12,602 nt of DNA from Zygnema cylindricum (Eukaryota > Streptophyta > Zygnematophyceae > Zygnematales > Zygnemataceae), in assembly GCA_037447655.1 (NCBI GenBank), contig JBBHKE010001469.1:155526-168127 (forward strand). Direction: 5' to 3'. This document shows positions 1-8,157 of the stretch, piece by piece; position 1 is the stretch's first letter; the number at the start of each line of letters is the position of its first letter. Both the position numbers and the translations under genes were made by a program. The notes beneath the pieces were generated by a model. It worked only from the letters and a program-made list of their open reading frames with translations. It did no database searches and was not told the DNA's origin.

Positions 1-90
1 CCCACTCCCCCATACCCCCATCACTTTCCCCTTCCGCCTCCCCCTTCCCCTTTCACTACCCCCATACCCCCTCACCCTCCCACTCCTCAT
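1..90. repeat. C-rich low-complexity tract
   Basis: The first 90 bases are almost entirely C and T with scattered A, made of runs of four or five C separated by short A/T interruptions. On the - strand this is a series of G runs and could form a G-quadruplex. It begins at the window edge, so its full length is unknown. No coding potential is seen. Confidence 0.7.
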
Positions 91-854
91 GTGCTGCTTT
101 GCAAAAATTAGTCACTTGTTCTTCCATTTTTTTCCAGAAAAATATATATGTAAATTTTCATAATTATATTTCAGTAGTAATATCTCAATAAAAAGAAACG
201 ACAATCAATAATCAAAGCATTAAGAAAATAAACTGATTCAAAAAATAAAAAAATCTTGAAGGTCAACATAATGTATTGAACATAATACTTTGAGAGACGA
301 AGCTTGAGGACTTACAAACTTTTTGTGAACATACGTTTCATTTTAGTCGTTCAATGAACACTCTACTTTAGGTAGTACTATCACGTACTGTCATAAAAGG
401 TTATTGGATGAAAGTTAAAGTGTTTTGTACGACCAGTAATATCAAATCACAAATTAGGACACGCTTTAAAGTGACAACCATCACCGTCTGGAAACAATAA
501 AATATACTATCCGACAGACACAATTACAATTGTGGAACTGGAATGAACTTGCATGGTGAAGACAATCTTCGCCGTCGGATGAAAAAATCCTAAAGACGCA
601 AGCGAAACAAAAGTATCCAGGTGGACAAAATGACTCGCCAAGCTTTGTCATTTCGAAGGTTACCTTGTTGGTGAAAACTCTTAGAAAATAGAAAGATGGA
701 TATATTTGATTAAATTATTGGCGTGCCTAGTAAGATTTTGTTTTAAGGTAGATAAAGAAGGATGCCCCTATATACAAAATTGTTTACATAGAGTACCAAG
801 TGATTTATATTGACGGTGATACAATGGTACGGTACAGTAAAAAGTTGGCCAGTA
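91..854. other. AT-rich intergenic DNA, no gene seen
   Basis: About 760 bases of AT-rich sequence with stops in all frames. I recognise no protein, RNA gene or repeat. The only local feature of note is one GTACGG at 827-832, just before the TA-flanked element that begins at 855. This stretch could be old transposon debris, but nothing in it identifies a family. Confidence 0.5.
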
Positions 855-1355
855 CACCGCGAATCGTAATTAGAGTAATGAAAAAATTAGAGTGCAAAAA
901 CTAAAAAAAAAAATTAGAGTAATGAACGCTAATTTACGTGATAGAGCTTTTTCAACTATGAAGTTTACTCAAATTAATTTAAGTACCTTAATTTGACGCG
1001 CTAATATCCTCAACTGTTAATAAGGTATTTGTACAGAATTTGGCAAAACGTACAGTTTATTGACACTATGACGTTTGCACTACGCGGTTTGTTAAAACGC
1101 AGTTACATGATAACAGCCTGTATTCAATCATTATTTGTACTTTTTTACTTAAAAAAGTACAATTTTGCACAGTCGGAGGTCGTCTGTACTCCACACTATT
1201 TAAAACGTACCTATATAAGAATTAAAAACGCTAATTAAATTTTACCTTAAATAGAATAATGAAAAAATTAGAGTCTTTTACTCTATTTTACGTGATAGAG
1301 TCAAAATTTTGAGCGACCGAAATAGAGTAATTTACTCTTCTTACAATTCGCGGTG
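855..1355. mobile_element. 501-bp non-autonomous DNA transposon (MITE) with TA target duplication
   Basis: The element starts CACCGCGAATCGTAATTAGA at 855 and its right end, read on the - strand, starts CACCGCGAATTGTAAGAAGA. About 21 of the first 24 terminal bases match. TA flanks both sides (853-854 and 1356-1357), as expected of Tc1/mariner-type insertion. Internal subterminal blocks are repeated in direct orientation: AATGAAAAAATTAGAGT occurs near 877 and near 1259, and TTTACGTGATAGAG near 933 and near 1288. A 69-codon frame inside (1029-1238) resembles no transposase, so the element would need an enzyme supplied elsewhere. The outer ends match those of the elements at 8158-8378 and 9750. 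The superfamily call rests only on the TA duplication and the terminal repeats. Confidence 0.7.
1137..1160. repeat. Perfect 10-bp-stem hairpin inside the MITE
   Basis: The arm GTACTTTTTT (1137-1146) is followed by a 4-base spacer and AAAAAAGTAC (1151-1160), its exact reverse complement. It lies inside the 501-bp element, right of centre, and is probably part of that element's secondary structure. No separate function is supported. Confidence 0.75.
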
Positions 1356-1357
1356 TA

Positions 1358-1634
1358 GTTTAGTTTAATTGTGTGTAAACTAAGACTGTCATTTTTCTTT
1401 GTTCTTTACGAAAAGATTCAAAGGCCACAACTTGTGTATTTTCAAGAATATGTTCTTGCATATTTCTATAGGTTATATGAGGTTTTTGCATAAAAATTTA
1501 TGGGTTGTCTGCACATGAGGTGGATTGTAACTTGGTGGAATTTTGGGCCAATTGGCCATATTGACTACATTTTGCAGTGGGTTGAAGTTGGTGAGGTGAA
1601 GACAATTCTTGAGTATTTCCCATTTGACATCGTG
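1358..1634. other. Presumed leader of the copia element, LTR and primer-binding site not recognised
   Basis: This stretch lies between the TA-flanked element and the first recognisable gag codons. A copia element should carry a 5' LTR, a tRNA primer-binding site and a leader here. I looked for a TG...CA LTR end and for a TATCAGAGC-like initiator-Met primer site and saw neither. The end has decayed, been truncated, or is of an unfamiliar type. Confidence 0.35.
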
Positions 1635-2340
1635 ATGGCTAATATGTCAAGAGCAACTAGTGATGCTCTACCTGTCACAAAGCAAAAAGTTACAAGTTCT
1701 ACCTCAAGAATACTTATCTTCAATTGCACGGAAAAGTTACAAGTTCTACCTCAAGAATACTTGTCTTCAATTGCACGGAATACATCAACTGGGCGAATAT
1801 GGTTGAGTTTTATTTTATCAATATTAACCTCATAGACGTTTTGGAGGTATCTCTAGATCAGATGCCAGATGTGGCGAATATTCAATTGAATAACACGTCA
1901 AAAAATTTAGTCATTTGAACGATATGTACACCAAAACTAAAGAAATTAGAACCAAATTTTTACGATTGGTAAATTTTGGGGTTCAAGGTTCTTTATTAGT
2001 ATTGCGAACACTACCTGTAGAAAATGATTGTTTAGATGGCAAATTTCCCAATGATCCACAAACACTATTGTTAATAAGAGGGCTACCTAATGAATATAAA
2101 TGAGAATTTGAAAAATTGACATAACAAGCACAAGTTGACTTAATCTAGCAATATAACTTTAGCTAGGCTTAGACGAAGAGTATAAGAGGATCTACAAGAA
2201 ACTAGGATAGTTGAAGCTTACAATACGCAGAACTTCAAAAAAGAGCAGATTCAAAGTAATCAGAATCAGGTATCCTTGTAGACGTGACATTTGTTATTTG
2301 TGTAACGAGAAAGGGCACGGCTATATGAGCTACCCTGATT
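1635..2340 (+). pseudogene. gag: copia gag (capsid and nucleocapsid) relic
   Basis: In the family, Gag packages element RNA into cytoplasmic virus-like particles. The relic opens MANMSRATSD at 1635. The segment containing YINWANMVEF (near 1780) resembles the gag N-terminal domain, and TLLLIRGLPNEYK (near 2065-2103) resembles the conserved LLxGLPxEYD region of plant copia Gag. A zinc knuckle at 2292-2333 reads CYLCNEKGHGYMSY. This is the CX2CX4HX4C pattern with the last Cys replaced by Tyr (TAC for TGC), so zinc binding would be lost. A 47-bp tandem duplication near 1685 shifts the frame, and several stops follow 2100. The upstream start is the first ATG in the gag frame. The assignment as copia gag is secure from motif order, but exact ends are approximate. 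Confidence 0.8.
1685..1778 (+). repeat. 47-bp tandem duplication within gag
   Basis: The unit beginning AAAAGTTACAAGTTCTACCT occurs at 1685-1731 and again at 1732-1778, differing at one base (CTTATCTT against CTTGTCTT). Because 47 is not a multiple of three, the first copy is read in the upstream gag frame and the second in the downstream frame. This looks like a replication-slippage event after insertion. Confidence 0.92.
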
Positions 2341-2514
2341 ACAAAAATGCATATGAAACTAAAACCTTTAGACCGTGATGGTTCATCTGGAACCCTAAGT
2401 CTGAAAGCCTTCAAAGACATCGACTCTCTCCTCAAAAATGACGAGAAAGAAAGAGGACGTGGTCAAGTTCCCATGTCCATTGAAAAATAACTTTTTCCAC
2501 TCTCTAACACAAGA

Positions 2515-2610
2515 GAAACTGTATATGGTTGGGTAATGGACATAGGTGCATCTTAACACATGTCTTCCAACAAGGCATACTTCGAAAATATCCAAAACCA
2601 TTTATTCAAA
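2515..2610 (+). pseudogene. copia aspartic protease relic
   Basis: The protease would cut the Gag-Pol polyprotein. The reading from 2530 is WVMDIGAS, stop, HMSS, which matches the family's W-x-x-D-S-G-A-S-x-H-M active-site region. The catalytic Asp codon remains at 2539-2541, but the usual Ser after it is Ile and a TAA stop lies at 2554-2556. The region after it quickly becomes unrecognisable, so only the active-site end is annotated. Confidence 0.78.
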
Positions 2611-2634
2611 AAACATTTGCTATGCAGATTCATA

Positions 2635-3500
2635 TAATTGTCATGAGATGTGAGGGTTTATGATATGCAAGATTGACTAATATATAAGCTTCTATGAGAT
2701 TATTTTTTGTTGTGAACATTTTTGTTAGTACTATGTCTGCGATATTTAACCAGGAGCATTTGCATAGCATTTAATCACAACTTTGGCAAGTCACATATCT
2801 GAGACTCTACAAAGGTTGTGAATGAAACCTTGTCAATTTGAAATGTGTATGTAATAGTGCACATAGTTGTAGTAAGTGACTCTATTCCCGTGTAAGTTGG
2901 GTTCGTGACATCTAACAAAACCCTTAATAACTGTGGTACTTATTAGTAGTTTGTTTCATTTTACTTACTATGGCAAAACTAGCTCCAACTGCACCAAGTG
3001 TGATAGAACAACTACTACCACCAGCATTTTGATATAAGTATTCACTAAGTAGTTGAACAAAAGGGATTCAAAGAAAACCTTGCGTAAGGGAAACGAAGCT
3101 ACCCGAGGCTATTGCAACGAATGCACCACGACACTTGGATTGTCCATGGATGGATGAGGGTCATGACGAACCCTCATGACCACAAGTTCTGGGCACTGAG
3201 TAGCATTTGAGTTTTGAGACCTTGGGTAGCATCTAATGAATACAACCTAGGTAGAGGTGAGACATTTCCTTCTCGTCCTTGACACTTTTCGTAGGACATT
3301 GCATGATGATTTCTCTTCAACAGGATCCGTCTATTCGGTAGAGCGTAACACAAATTTAGTTATGAACCGACATCCGAATGTCAAGATCAATACAAGCCTG
3401 TTGTGCGATCAAAGGTGCCATAGAAAGACTGGCACAGTTACCCTTCGTCTTCACTAACTAAATAAACTTGAAGGTTTCATAGTAAACCCTGCATAAGCGA
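2635..3500. other. Unassigned segment where the integrase core should be
   Basis: Between the protease relic and the integrase C-terminal relic a copia element should hold the zinc-binding HHCC segment and the DDE catalytic core. I could not identify either in any frame. The stretch contains two similar short blocks: AAACCTTGCGTAAGG followed by CGAAGCTACCC (about 3076-3110), and AAACCCTGCATAAG followed by CGAAGCTAACC (about 3484-3509), in direct orientation some 410 bp apart. This might mark a small nested insertion or duplication. Otherwise the region is either decayed integrase or replaced sequence. Confidence 0.4.
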
Positions 3501-3535
3501 AGCTAACCAAAAAGGGACTCAACACCTAGTTGTGT

Positions 3536-3795
3536 GAAGAGGCCCAAAACTATGCAATTAATATCGAAAACCACGTTAGCTGAAAAAATTATCAATCGTA
3601 CGAATCCTAATAAGGTGTGGTGTGATAACAAAACCAATGTTAGTAACTTTAGAGTTTTTGGCAACAAATTTTGTTTTTTAGATAATCATTCTAAGAAATG
3701 GAAGATGGATTCAAAATGAGCAAAAACGATACTTGTAAGTTTCGATGATCACACAAAACTTTACAATGTGTATGATTTGATATATAAAGAGTTTG
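3536..3795 (+). pseudogene. copia integrase C-terminal relic
   Basis: From 3536 one frame reads EEAQNYAINIENHVS, like the WAEAxxTAxxxxNR segment after the integrase core. After a frame change, INRTNPNKVW (near 3591) and NVSNFRVFGNKFCF (near 3636) match the conserved NRxPxxxxxxxxPxxxxxRVFGCxxF region. KKWKMDSK and ILVSFDDHTKLYNVYD follow, corresponding to the KxGKFDxKxxxxxFLGY stretch. Cys in the FGC motif is replaced by Asn and a stop follows near 3718. Integrase inserts element cDNA into the host genome; this copy cannot. Confidence 0.85.
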
Positions 3796-4019
3796 TTCAA
3801 TAATGAAGGAAAAGTAGCCCACATTTTTGTAAATTCACCTATAGCAAAAAATGTTCTACACAAGAAAACTTTAATAGAGATGGAACTAATAGTAACAAAA
3901 TGAAAAAAGGGAAAGATTAACACTCAACCATGTAATCTGACCTCAGCTTTTCCTGGTGGAAGGACAATGAGCTCTAGAAATTGATACCTTTATCCGCATA
4001 TAATTTCTTTGACCAAACG

Positions 4020-4880
4020 AATGCACCTTCAACCTTTCAAAAAGTTATAAAATGTAAAGAAGGAGATTGGTAGCGGCAATCAATGATGAAATGGCTTCCT
4101 CACCAAAAGCACAATCATGAGAATTAGTGAAATTGCCTAAAGGACGGAAATATGTCGGATGCAAGTAGGTGCTCAAACTTTAATTGAATTCGGATAATAC
4201 TACAGAAAAACATAAAACAAGCCTGTTTGATAAAGGTTACACAAGAAAAAATGGACCATGAAGAAAATTTTCTCCAGTAGGGAGGTTGACATCAAATAGA
4301 TTTCTTTCTGCAAGGGGATATTCAAATTCAACAAATGGACATACTCTACACTTTCATATGGAGGACTAGAAAATAAATTTGAAACGAGAAACCAAAAGGA
4401 TTTTAGAAAGGATGAAATATAACCCGGTTTGTAAGCTCATTAAGTCAGTATATGGTTTGAAACAAGGTCCAAAACAACGAATTGCAAAATTAGATAAAAG
4501 ATTTATTGAACTATGATATACTAAAATCAGTTCAGATCACTTGGCGTGCGTTTAAAATCTACATGATAGGAGTGGAATCATTTACATAGTTGTATACGTA
4601 GATGACTTATCTTCATAATTAAGTCAATCTTGGGCATTAAGGCTCTAAAAATTGCGATGAGTGAGGAAGTTGAGATGAAATAAAAAAGGGAGACTCGTTT
4701 TATTCTGGGAATTGAAGTAGAGAGATAGAGCTAACAAAAAGGACACAATTACCGAAAAAGTGGCAATAGGTAACGTGTAAGAAAAGTTTGACTTTTCCCA
4801 AACAAATGGTGGTTCTACTCCTTTCGGTATTCGAACTGGATTTACTCATAAAGACGATGATAGTATTATGTTTGTAGAAG
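4020..4880 (+). pseudogene. copia reverse transcriptase relic (RVT_2 type) with YVDD box
   Basis: This would copy element RNA into DNA. The relics, in order, are APSTFQKVIKCKEGDW near 4022 (N-terminal segment); LPKGRKYVGCK near 4136; a degenerate FSPVGR near 4270; VCKLIKSVYGLKQG at 4427-4468; SSDHLACV near 4530; and IVVYVDDL with the catalytic YVDD codons at 4595-4606. Then MK-x-KRETRFILGIEVE near 4675, matching the GEAxxILGIEI segment. Frames change repeatedly and stops are common, including one shortly after YVDD. Active-site Asp codons of YVDD are intact, although the gene is dead. Confidence 0.92.
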
Positions 4881-4959
4881 ACGAAGCACATATGGAAAGA
4901 AAGGCCTTTATGCTTACTACGCCATATACAAAAATAGCGGACACCTTCATAACTTCACG

Positions 4960-5510
4960 AACTGTACAAGGCCACATGTAGCTGTGGTTGTTGGAGCTTT
5001 GAGGAAAATTCTTAACAATACGAGAAAAGGAAATAGGGAAAAAAACAAATGTCCTAAGGTATTTTATCAACACTCGGAATATGTGAGGCTTCATGTCAGG
5101 AAGGAAAACATCTCAACAACTAAATGCAGTGAAGCCATCTACAGCGACATTCCCGATTGATGATCAACTTTTTAATATATTGTGACAGTGGAAAATAGTG
5201 GATGTTACTTGAGCAACAAGCTACAAAAACCTATATCACAGTCAGAGATGGAGTCTGAATATGTAGCAATCAGCTCAAGTATCACAAAAGTAATTTGGGT
5301 GAATTTAATTCTTCAAAAGTGGGGCTTAAATAAACTTAGATGAACGTGCAAGGAATCTTTTGTAACAATCAAGTCTCAGCCAGCTCCAAACAACATTGTA
5401 AGAGCAAGCATTTTGACCTTTGGCTGAGATTTGTCTAAGAAAAAGTACAAAAAAAATCTTTAAACAGAGTAAGTTCTTCGACAACGCTCTGCCCGCCCCT
5501 AAGTTGATGT
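4960..5510 (+). pseudogene. copia connection domain and RNase H relic
   Basis: TRPHVAVVVGALRKI (from 4966) matches the TRPDIAYAVGxLSRF segment between reverse transcriptase and RNase H, and VLRYFINTRN (near 5051) matches the RILRYLKGT segment. The RNase H motif SQSEMESEYVAISSS lies at 5236-5280 and retains the Glu-rich core, and SKHFDLWLRFV lies from 5403, matching the TKHIDxRxHF end motif. RNase H would remove the RNA template during cDNA synthesis. Frameshifts and stops separate the motifs. Downstream of 5510 I see no polypurine tract or LTR. Confidence 0.88.
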
Positions 5511-6182
5511 ATTGTATAAAAAATGTGTATTAAGAAGTTTGCCCTCTGCGACTAAGGGTTGCCAACCGTTTAAGATAATCACCAAGCAATCCTCAAAGTG
5601 CACTTTGTCAATCGTGGGAGCAAAAGAAAATCACATAATTGTACCAAAAAAAATCGATCATGTTCCACGACACACATGAGGATTTCATCAATAATTCACA
5701 AGGAAATGAACTGTAACCATGCATGTACCCGATCTCTTTTGTTTGGTTTTTGTGCACAACATCCATCCCCCCTCCCACATTTCACTCACAAGACTCTCAA
5801 CGCGGTGAGGTTCCCAATCGCTGGCGAGATGCTTCCCCCCCTTTTTTGATTTGCCACATTTCTGCACCGTCCACCCGCGAAAGTCGTTAAACAGTATCCA
5901 CTTATTTTCTCTCTTCACCCCCCTTTCTTTCCCTCTCCAAAAGAATTTCCACATTGTCACTCAACCAAACCGCTCTTCCCCTCTCGTACAAACCAATTTG
6001 AACTATCAACGACTCGCACATTATTCTTCAACAATTTATTTATTGCATATTTGTTATTTTATATATATTATTTTTTTCTTGCATATTCTTTTACACCCTC
6101 CCCCACCTTCTCTCCTTGTACATATCCCAAAGAGTTTCCTGCACCTGCTTTGAGTTTTAGTGCGAAACATCGAGAGAGAGGA
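5511..6182. other. Intergenic or intronic DNA, pyrimidine-rich then TA-rich
   Basis: This lies between the copia relic and the 41-bp duplication. It has CT-rich patches (about 5755-5780 and 5910-5940) and a TA-rich patch around 6025-6085 with TTATATATATTA. If the - strand two-exon model at 6305-6679 is right, part of this could be its second intron. I searched the - strand for a third exon, especially leucine-rich-repeat-like sequence, and found none. The short open frames are not convincing. Confidence 0.45.
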
Positions 6183-6264
6183 GGGCCAGGGGCGAGAGGG
6201 AGGGAGGGAGAAAAGGAGCGGATGGGCCGGGGGCGAGAGGGAGGGAGGGAGAGAAGGAGCGGAT
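6183..6264. repeat. 41-bp tandem duplication, G-rich, G-quadruplex potential
   Basis: Two units (6183-6223 and 6224-6264) differ at about two positions. Each begins GGGCC and contains GGGGCGAGAGGGAGGGAGGG, which fits a G3+N1-7 quadruplex pattern with loops of 5, 1 and 1 bases. On the - strand the tract is C/T-rich and sits just past the proposed donor at 6304, inside the inferred second intron of the - strand gene model. Confidence 0.85.
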
Positions 6265-6304
6265 CTGTCGCGGCAAAAGAGTGCACGCAGCAACGACTAC
6301 TCAC

Positions 6305-6679
6305 ATCGAAAACACGCGCCCGGCGTCGTCGCATGTGAAGGCTGTCAGCGCCCAGCCATTGGAGAGGTCGCCCGCGTCGTAACATGCGATCGCGGGAAAG
6401 TCCGTCTTGTTCACCAACGCCGCCTTCACAACCTCCAGAACCGCCTCTGCAGTACGGGCAGTACGGACAGTACGGGCACACGCGTCAGAGGAGCAGATTG
6501 GAACCAGCCTTCGCACGTGTGGAAATATGGAATGGATAGGGAAATAAAAGGGAAATGAGGGTCAAAGGAGGGAAGAGCTTACTGTCTTGCTTCGCCATGG
6601 GTCCGGCGTAGGATCCCATTACAAGTGCCACGTGGCACGCAAAGGCCAAAAATATGAAGGTAATTGTGGTGGCAGCCAT
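6305..6679 (-). CDS. Candidate 5' end of a secreted or membrane protein gene (two exons)
   Basis: Exon 1 runs 6679 to 6583 and starts in a good plant context (GCCATGGCT). It encodes a hydrophobic leader starting MAATTITFIFLAFAC, followed by a short polar stretch, which looks like a signal peptide. It ends at a GTAAGC donor. The 136-bp intron ends CTGCAG, and exon 2 runs 6446 to 6305 and ends at a GTGAGT donor. Exon 1 leaves one base and exon 2 supplies two, so the frame continues as KQD-K-AVLEVVKAAL. Exon 2 encodes about 46 residues ending CDDAGRVFS, with Cys, Trp and Cys spaced loosely like the N-terminal cap of plant leucine-rich-repeat proteins (LRRNT). However, the Trp-to-Cys spacing is longer than usual, so that is only a guess. 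No later exon was found downstream, where DNA becomes repetitive and then copia. It could be a truncated gene or have a very long intron. Confidence 0.45.
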
Positions 6680-6828
6680 GGCTAGGAGTTCGTCACGTCA
6701 CAAGGAGACAATGTTGGGTAAAGGGAGCTTTGGCTAGAAAGGACGAAGGCTGCGAAAGGAGAGTTTGGGATGTGGAAAACCGTCTGTTCCTTTTTCTTCT
6801 TCGGAGGTACGGACCGCGAGGGGAAACG

Positions 6829-7235
6829 GAATCTGACGCGCGATCTTCCCGAACCGTAATTTACGGAGGAGGACGTGGACTGTAGCTGTCCGTACGACTT
6901 TCAATGACGTAGATGCTGATTCTTTTGCCGGTATTATCTCCCTCCAAACTGTAACTGTCATTCGAACATGTCTTTTGTACGATCTTTCGATTGCTTACTA
7001 TTTGTCTGCCGGAAGGTAATGATCGTCGCCGACAATTGCCGTAAAGAATCTGACGAGCGATCTTCCCGGACCGTATTTTACGGAGGACAACGTGGACTGT
7101 AGCTGTCCGTACAATTTTCAACGTAGATGCCGATTGTTTCGCCGATATTTTCCTTCGATCACACGTGCGAAAGACCATCCTCGGTCGCAAAAGAATCTAG
7201 CGAGCGATCTTGTTAACCGTCTTTTGTGAAGTTAC
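6829..7235. repeat. Diverged ~110-bp direct repeat, two copies plus a partial third
   Basis: A block starting GAATCTGACG at 6829 (to about 6940) recurs at 7046 (to about 7155) with roughly 88% identity by eye and one 3-bp indel. A shorter related block starts GAATCTAGCGAGCGATCTT at 7193. The copies share GGACTGTAGCTGTCCGTAC. Both full copies happen to be open on the - strand and would encode similar peptides containing VRTATVHV and GKIARQI, but no start, homology or gene context supports coding. Upstream of the candidate gene's start, this may be part of its 5' region. Confidence 0.8.
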
Positions 7236-7308
7236 AATTTTCGCATTAATAGGGTCGGTGTGGAATGTACAGAATAGTACGAGATTTTACGGAAGTACTA
7301 TTTGCCTT

Positions 7309-7374
7309 GCCGGAAATTAATGTACGGATTACCGGAAATTAATGTACAGATTGCCGGAAATTAATGTACGGATT
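7309..7374. repeat. 22-bp tandem repeat, three units
   Basis: Units at 7309-7330, 7331-7352 and 7353-7374 share the core CCGGAAATTAATGTAC and differ at only two positions overall; a further GCCG follows the third. Each unit ends with GTACGGATT or GTACAGATT. This is a minisatellite with no evident function. Confidence 0.92.
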
Positions 7375-7855
7375 GCCGACTAGTGACGTTTTTCGCAGAG
7401 TCATCATATCCAAACGAAATAGATTCTATTTTCAAAAACGCGATGGCAGGACCATGAAGTACAAGCCGTGGTTGTCACTAAAAAGAATCCAAATGCAGTC
7501 GATCCAAATGTTTATCGAGTGTGCGAATAACAAACTCTCCAGCCTGGCAGCTTTGATTGGCAGGAAAGCTGGAAGATTTGCCGGCAGCTTACAAGTCGGG
7601 ACTCGGGAGGGAGCGGCCGGGGTATGGTACAGTACTGTACTGTACATGTGCCATAAACCCTAAACGGCCACCTTCTCTATGTCGTACTAAATTTATGAAA
7701 AAACAACATTACAAAAAATCCAGCCTAGATTCTCCGGATGTCCGGAGTTAGTTTTGGCCGTTGGATGACGTGTACGCATTCATCCGCAAAGCCATCGCTT
7801 ATTCGGTTTTGTATTTGTTCTTAAGCTACGAGCCTCGGGGAGGTGACTGGTCAAC
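7375..7855. other. Non-coding stretch with two perfect palindromes
   Basis: No gene is recognised. It contains the 14-bp perfect palindrome GTACAGTACTGTAC at 7627-7640 and an inverted repeat CTCCGGA-TG-TCCGGAG at 7732-7747. An open frame across 7364-7663 and its antisense counterpart have no recognisable domain. Confidence 0.5.
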
Positions 7856-8074
7856 CAACCGTGTATCGCTATTTGCGCTAAAGTTTTTCGCCACTTAAAA
7901 CATATTTTCTCCGTACACACTTGTCGGATTATTGATCCGACGGCTGGGATTGAAAAGTAAGATTCTCAGCTTCCTTTGATTGGCGGTCTCAAACTGAAAA
8001 TCGGACAATTGTATACGGAGAAAATATTTTTGAATTGACGTAAAAATTAGTAACACTAATAGAGATACTCGGTT
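7856..8074. mobile_element. ~219-bp MITE, copy A, with long imperfect terminal inverted repeats
   Basis: The left end (7856 onward, AACCGTGTATCGCTATTTG) pairs with the right end read on the - strand (AACCGAGTATCTCTATTAG). The match continues for about 75 bp to an inner block TATTTTCTCCGTACACAC against TATTTTCTCCGTATACAA. The middle shares GATTCTCAGCTT and GATTGGCGGTCTCAAA with copy B at 8158-8378 in the same orientation. TA is present beside the right end (8075-8076) but not clearly at the left, so the left edge is mutated or misplaced by a few bases. No coding capacity. Confidence 0.75.
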
Positions 8075-8157
8075 TACTGTACATACCATGTTAAATCACT
8101 ACACGTGGATGATAACAAAACGTGACGTTGTGTCACATGACCTCCCACCGCACAGTA

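Larger units (their letters stand above)
1635..5510 (+). mobile_element. Decayed Ty1/copia LTR retrotransposon (internal region)
   Basis: Relics of every copia polyprotein domain except the integrase core occur in order on the + strand: gag with zinc knuckle, protease, integrase C-terminal part, reverse transcriptase and RNase H. Integrase lying before reverse transcriptase is the Ty1/copia order and separates it from Ty3/gypsy. Each relic contains stops, and the frame changes many times, so the element is long dead. The span of about 3.9 kb is close to the usual internal length of a plant copia element. Neither LTR was recognised; boundaries are set by the first gag-like codons (ATG at 1635) and the end of RNase H homology. 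The family cannot be named by eye. Confidence 0.92.

Noticed and set aside
3160-3185. Inverted repeat TGAGGG...CCCTCA
   Set aside because: The stem is only six bases with a ten-base loop in decayed copia DNA, which is expected by chance.
4700-5094. Two overlapping - strand frames
   Set aside because: They are antisense to clear copia reverse transcriptase and RNase H relics on the + strand.
1358-6182. Paired LTRs for the copia element
   Set aside because: I compared the flanks by eye and found no convincing direct repeat, primer-binding site or polypurine tract. A dot-plot of 1-1640 against 5500-6200 would settle it.
6068-6481. 137-codon - strand open frame
   Set aside because: It reads through the proposed GTGAGT donor and then through the C/T-rich 41-bp duplication in another frame, giving Ser/Pro/Leu-rich low-complexity sequence.
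6160-6558. 132-codon + strand open frame
   Set aside because: It is antisense to the better-supported two-exon model, and its N-terminal part is Gly/Arg/Glu repeats from the G-rich duplication.
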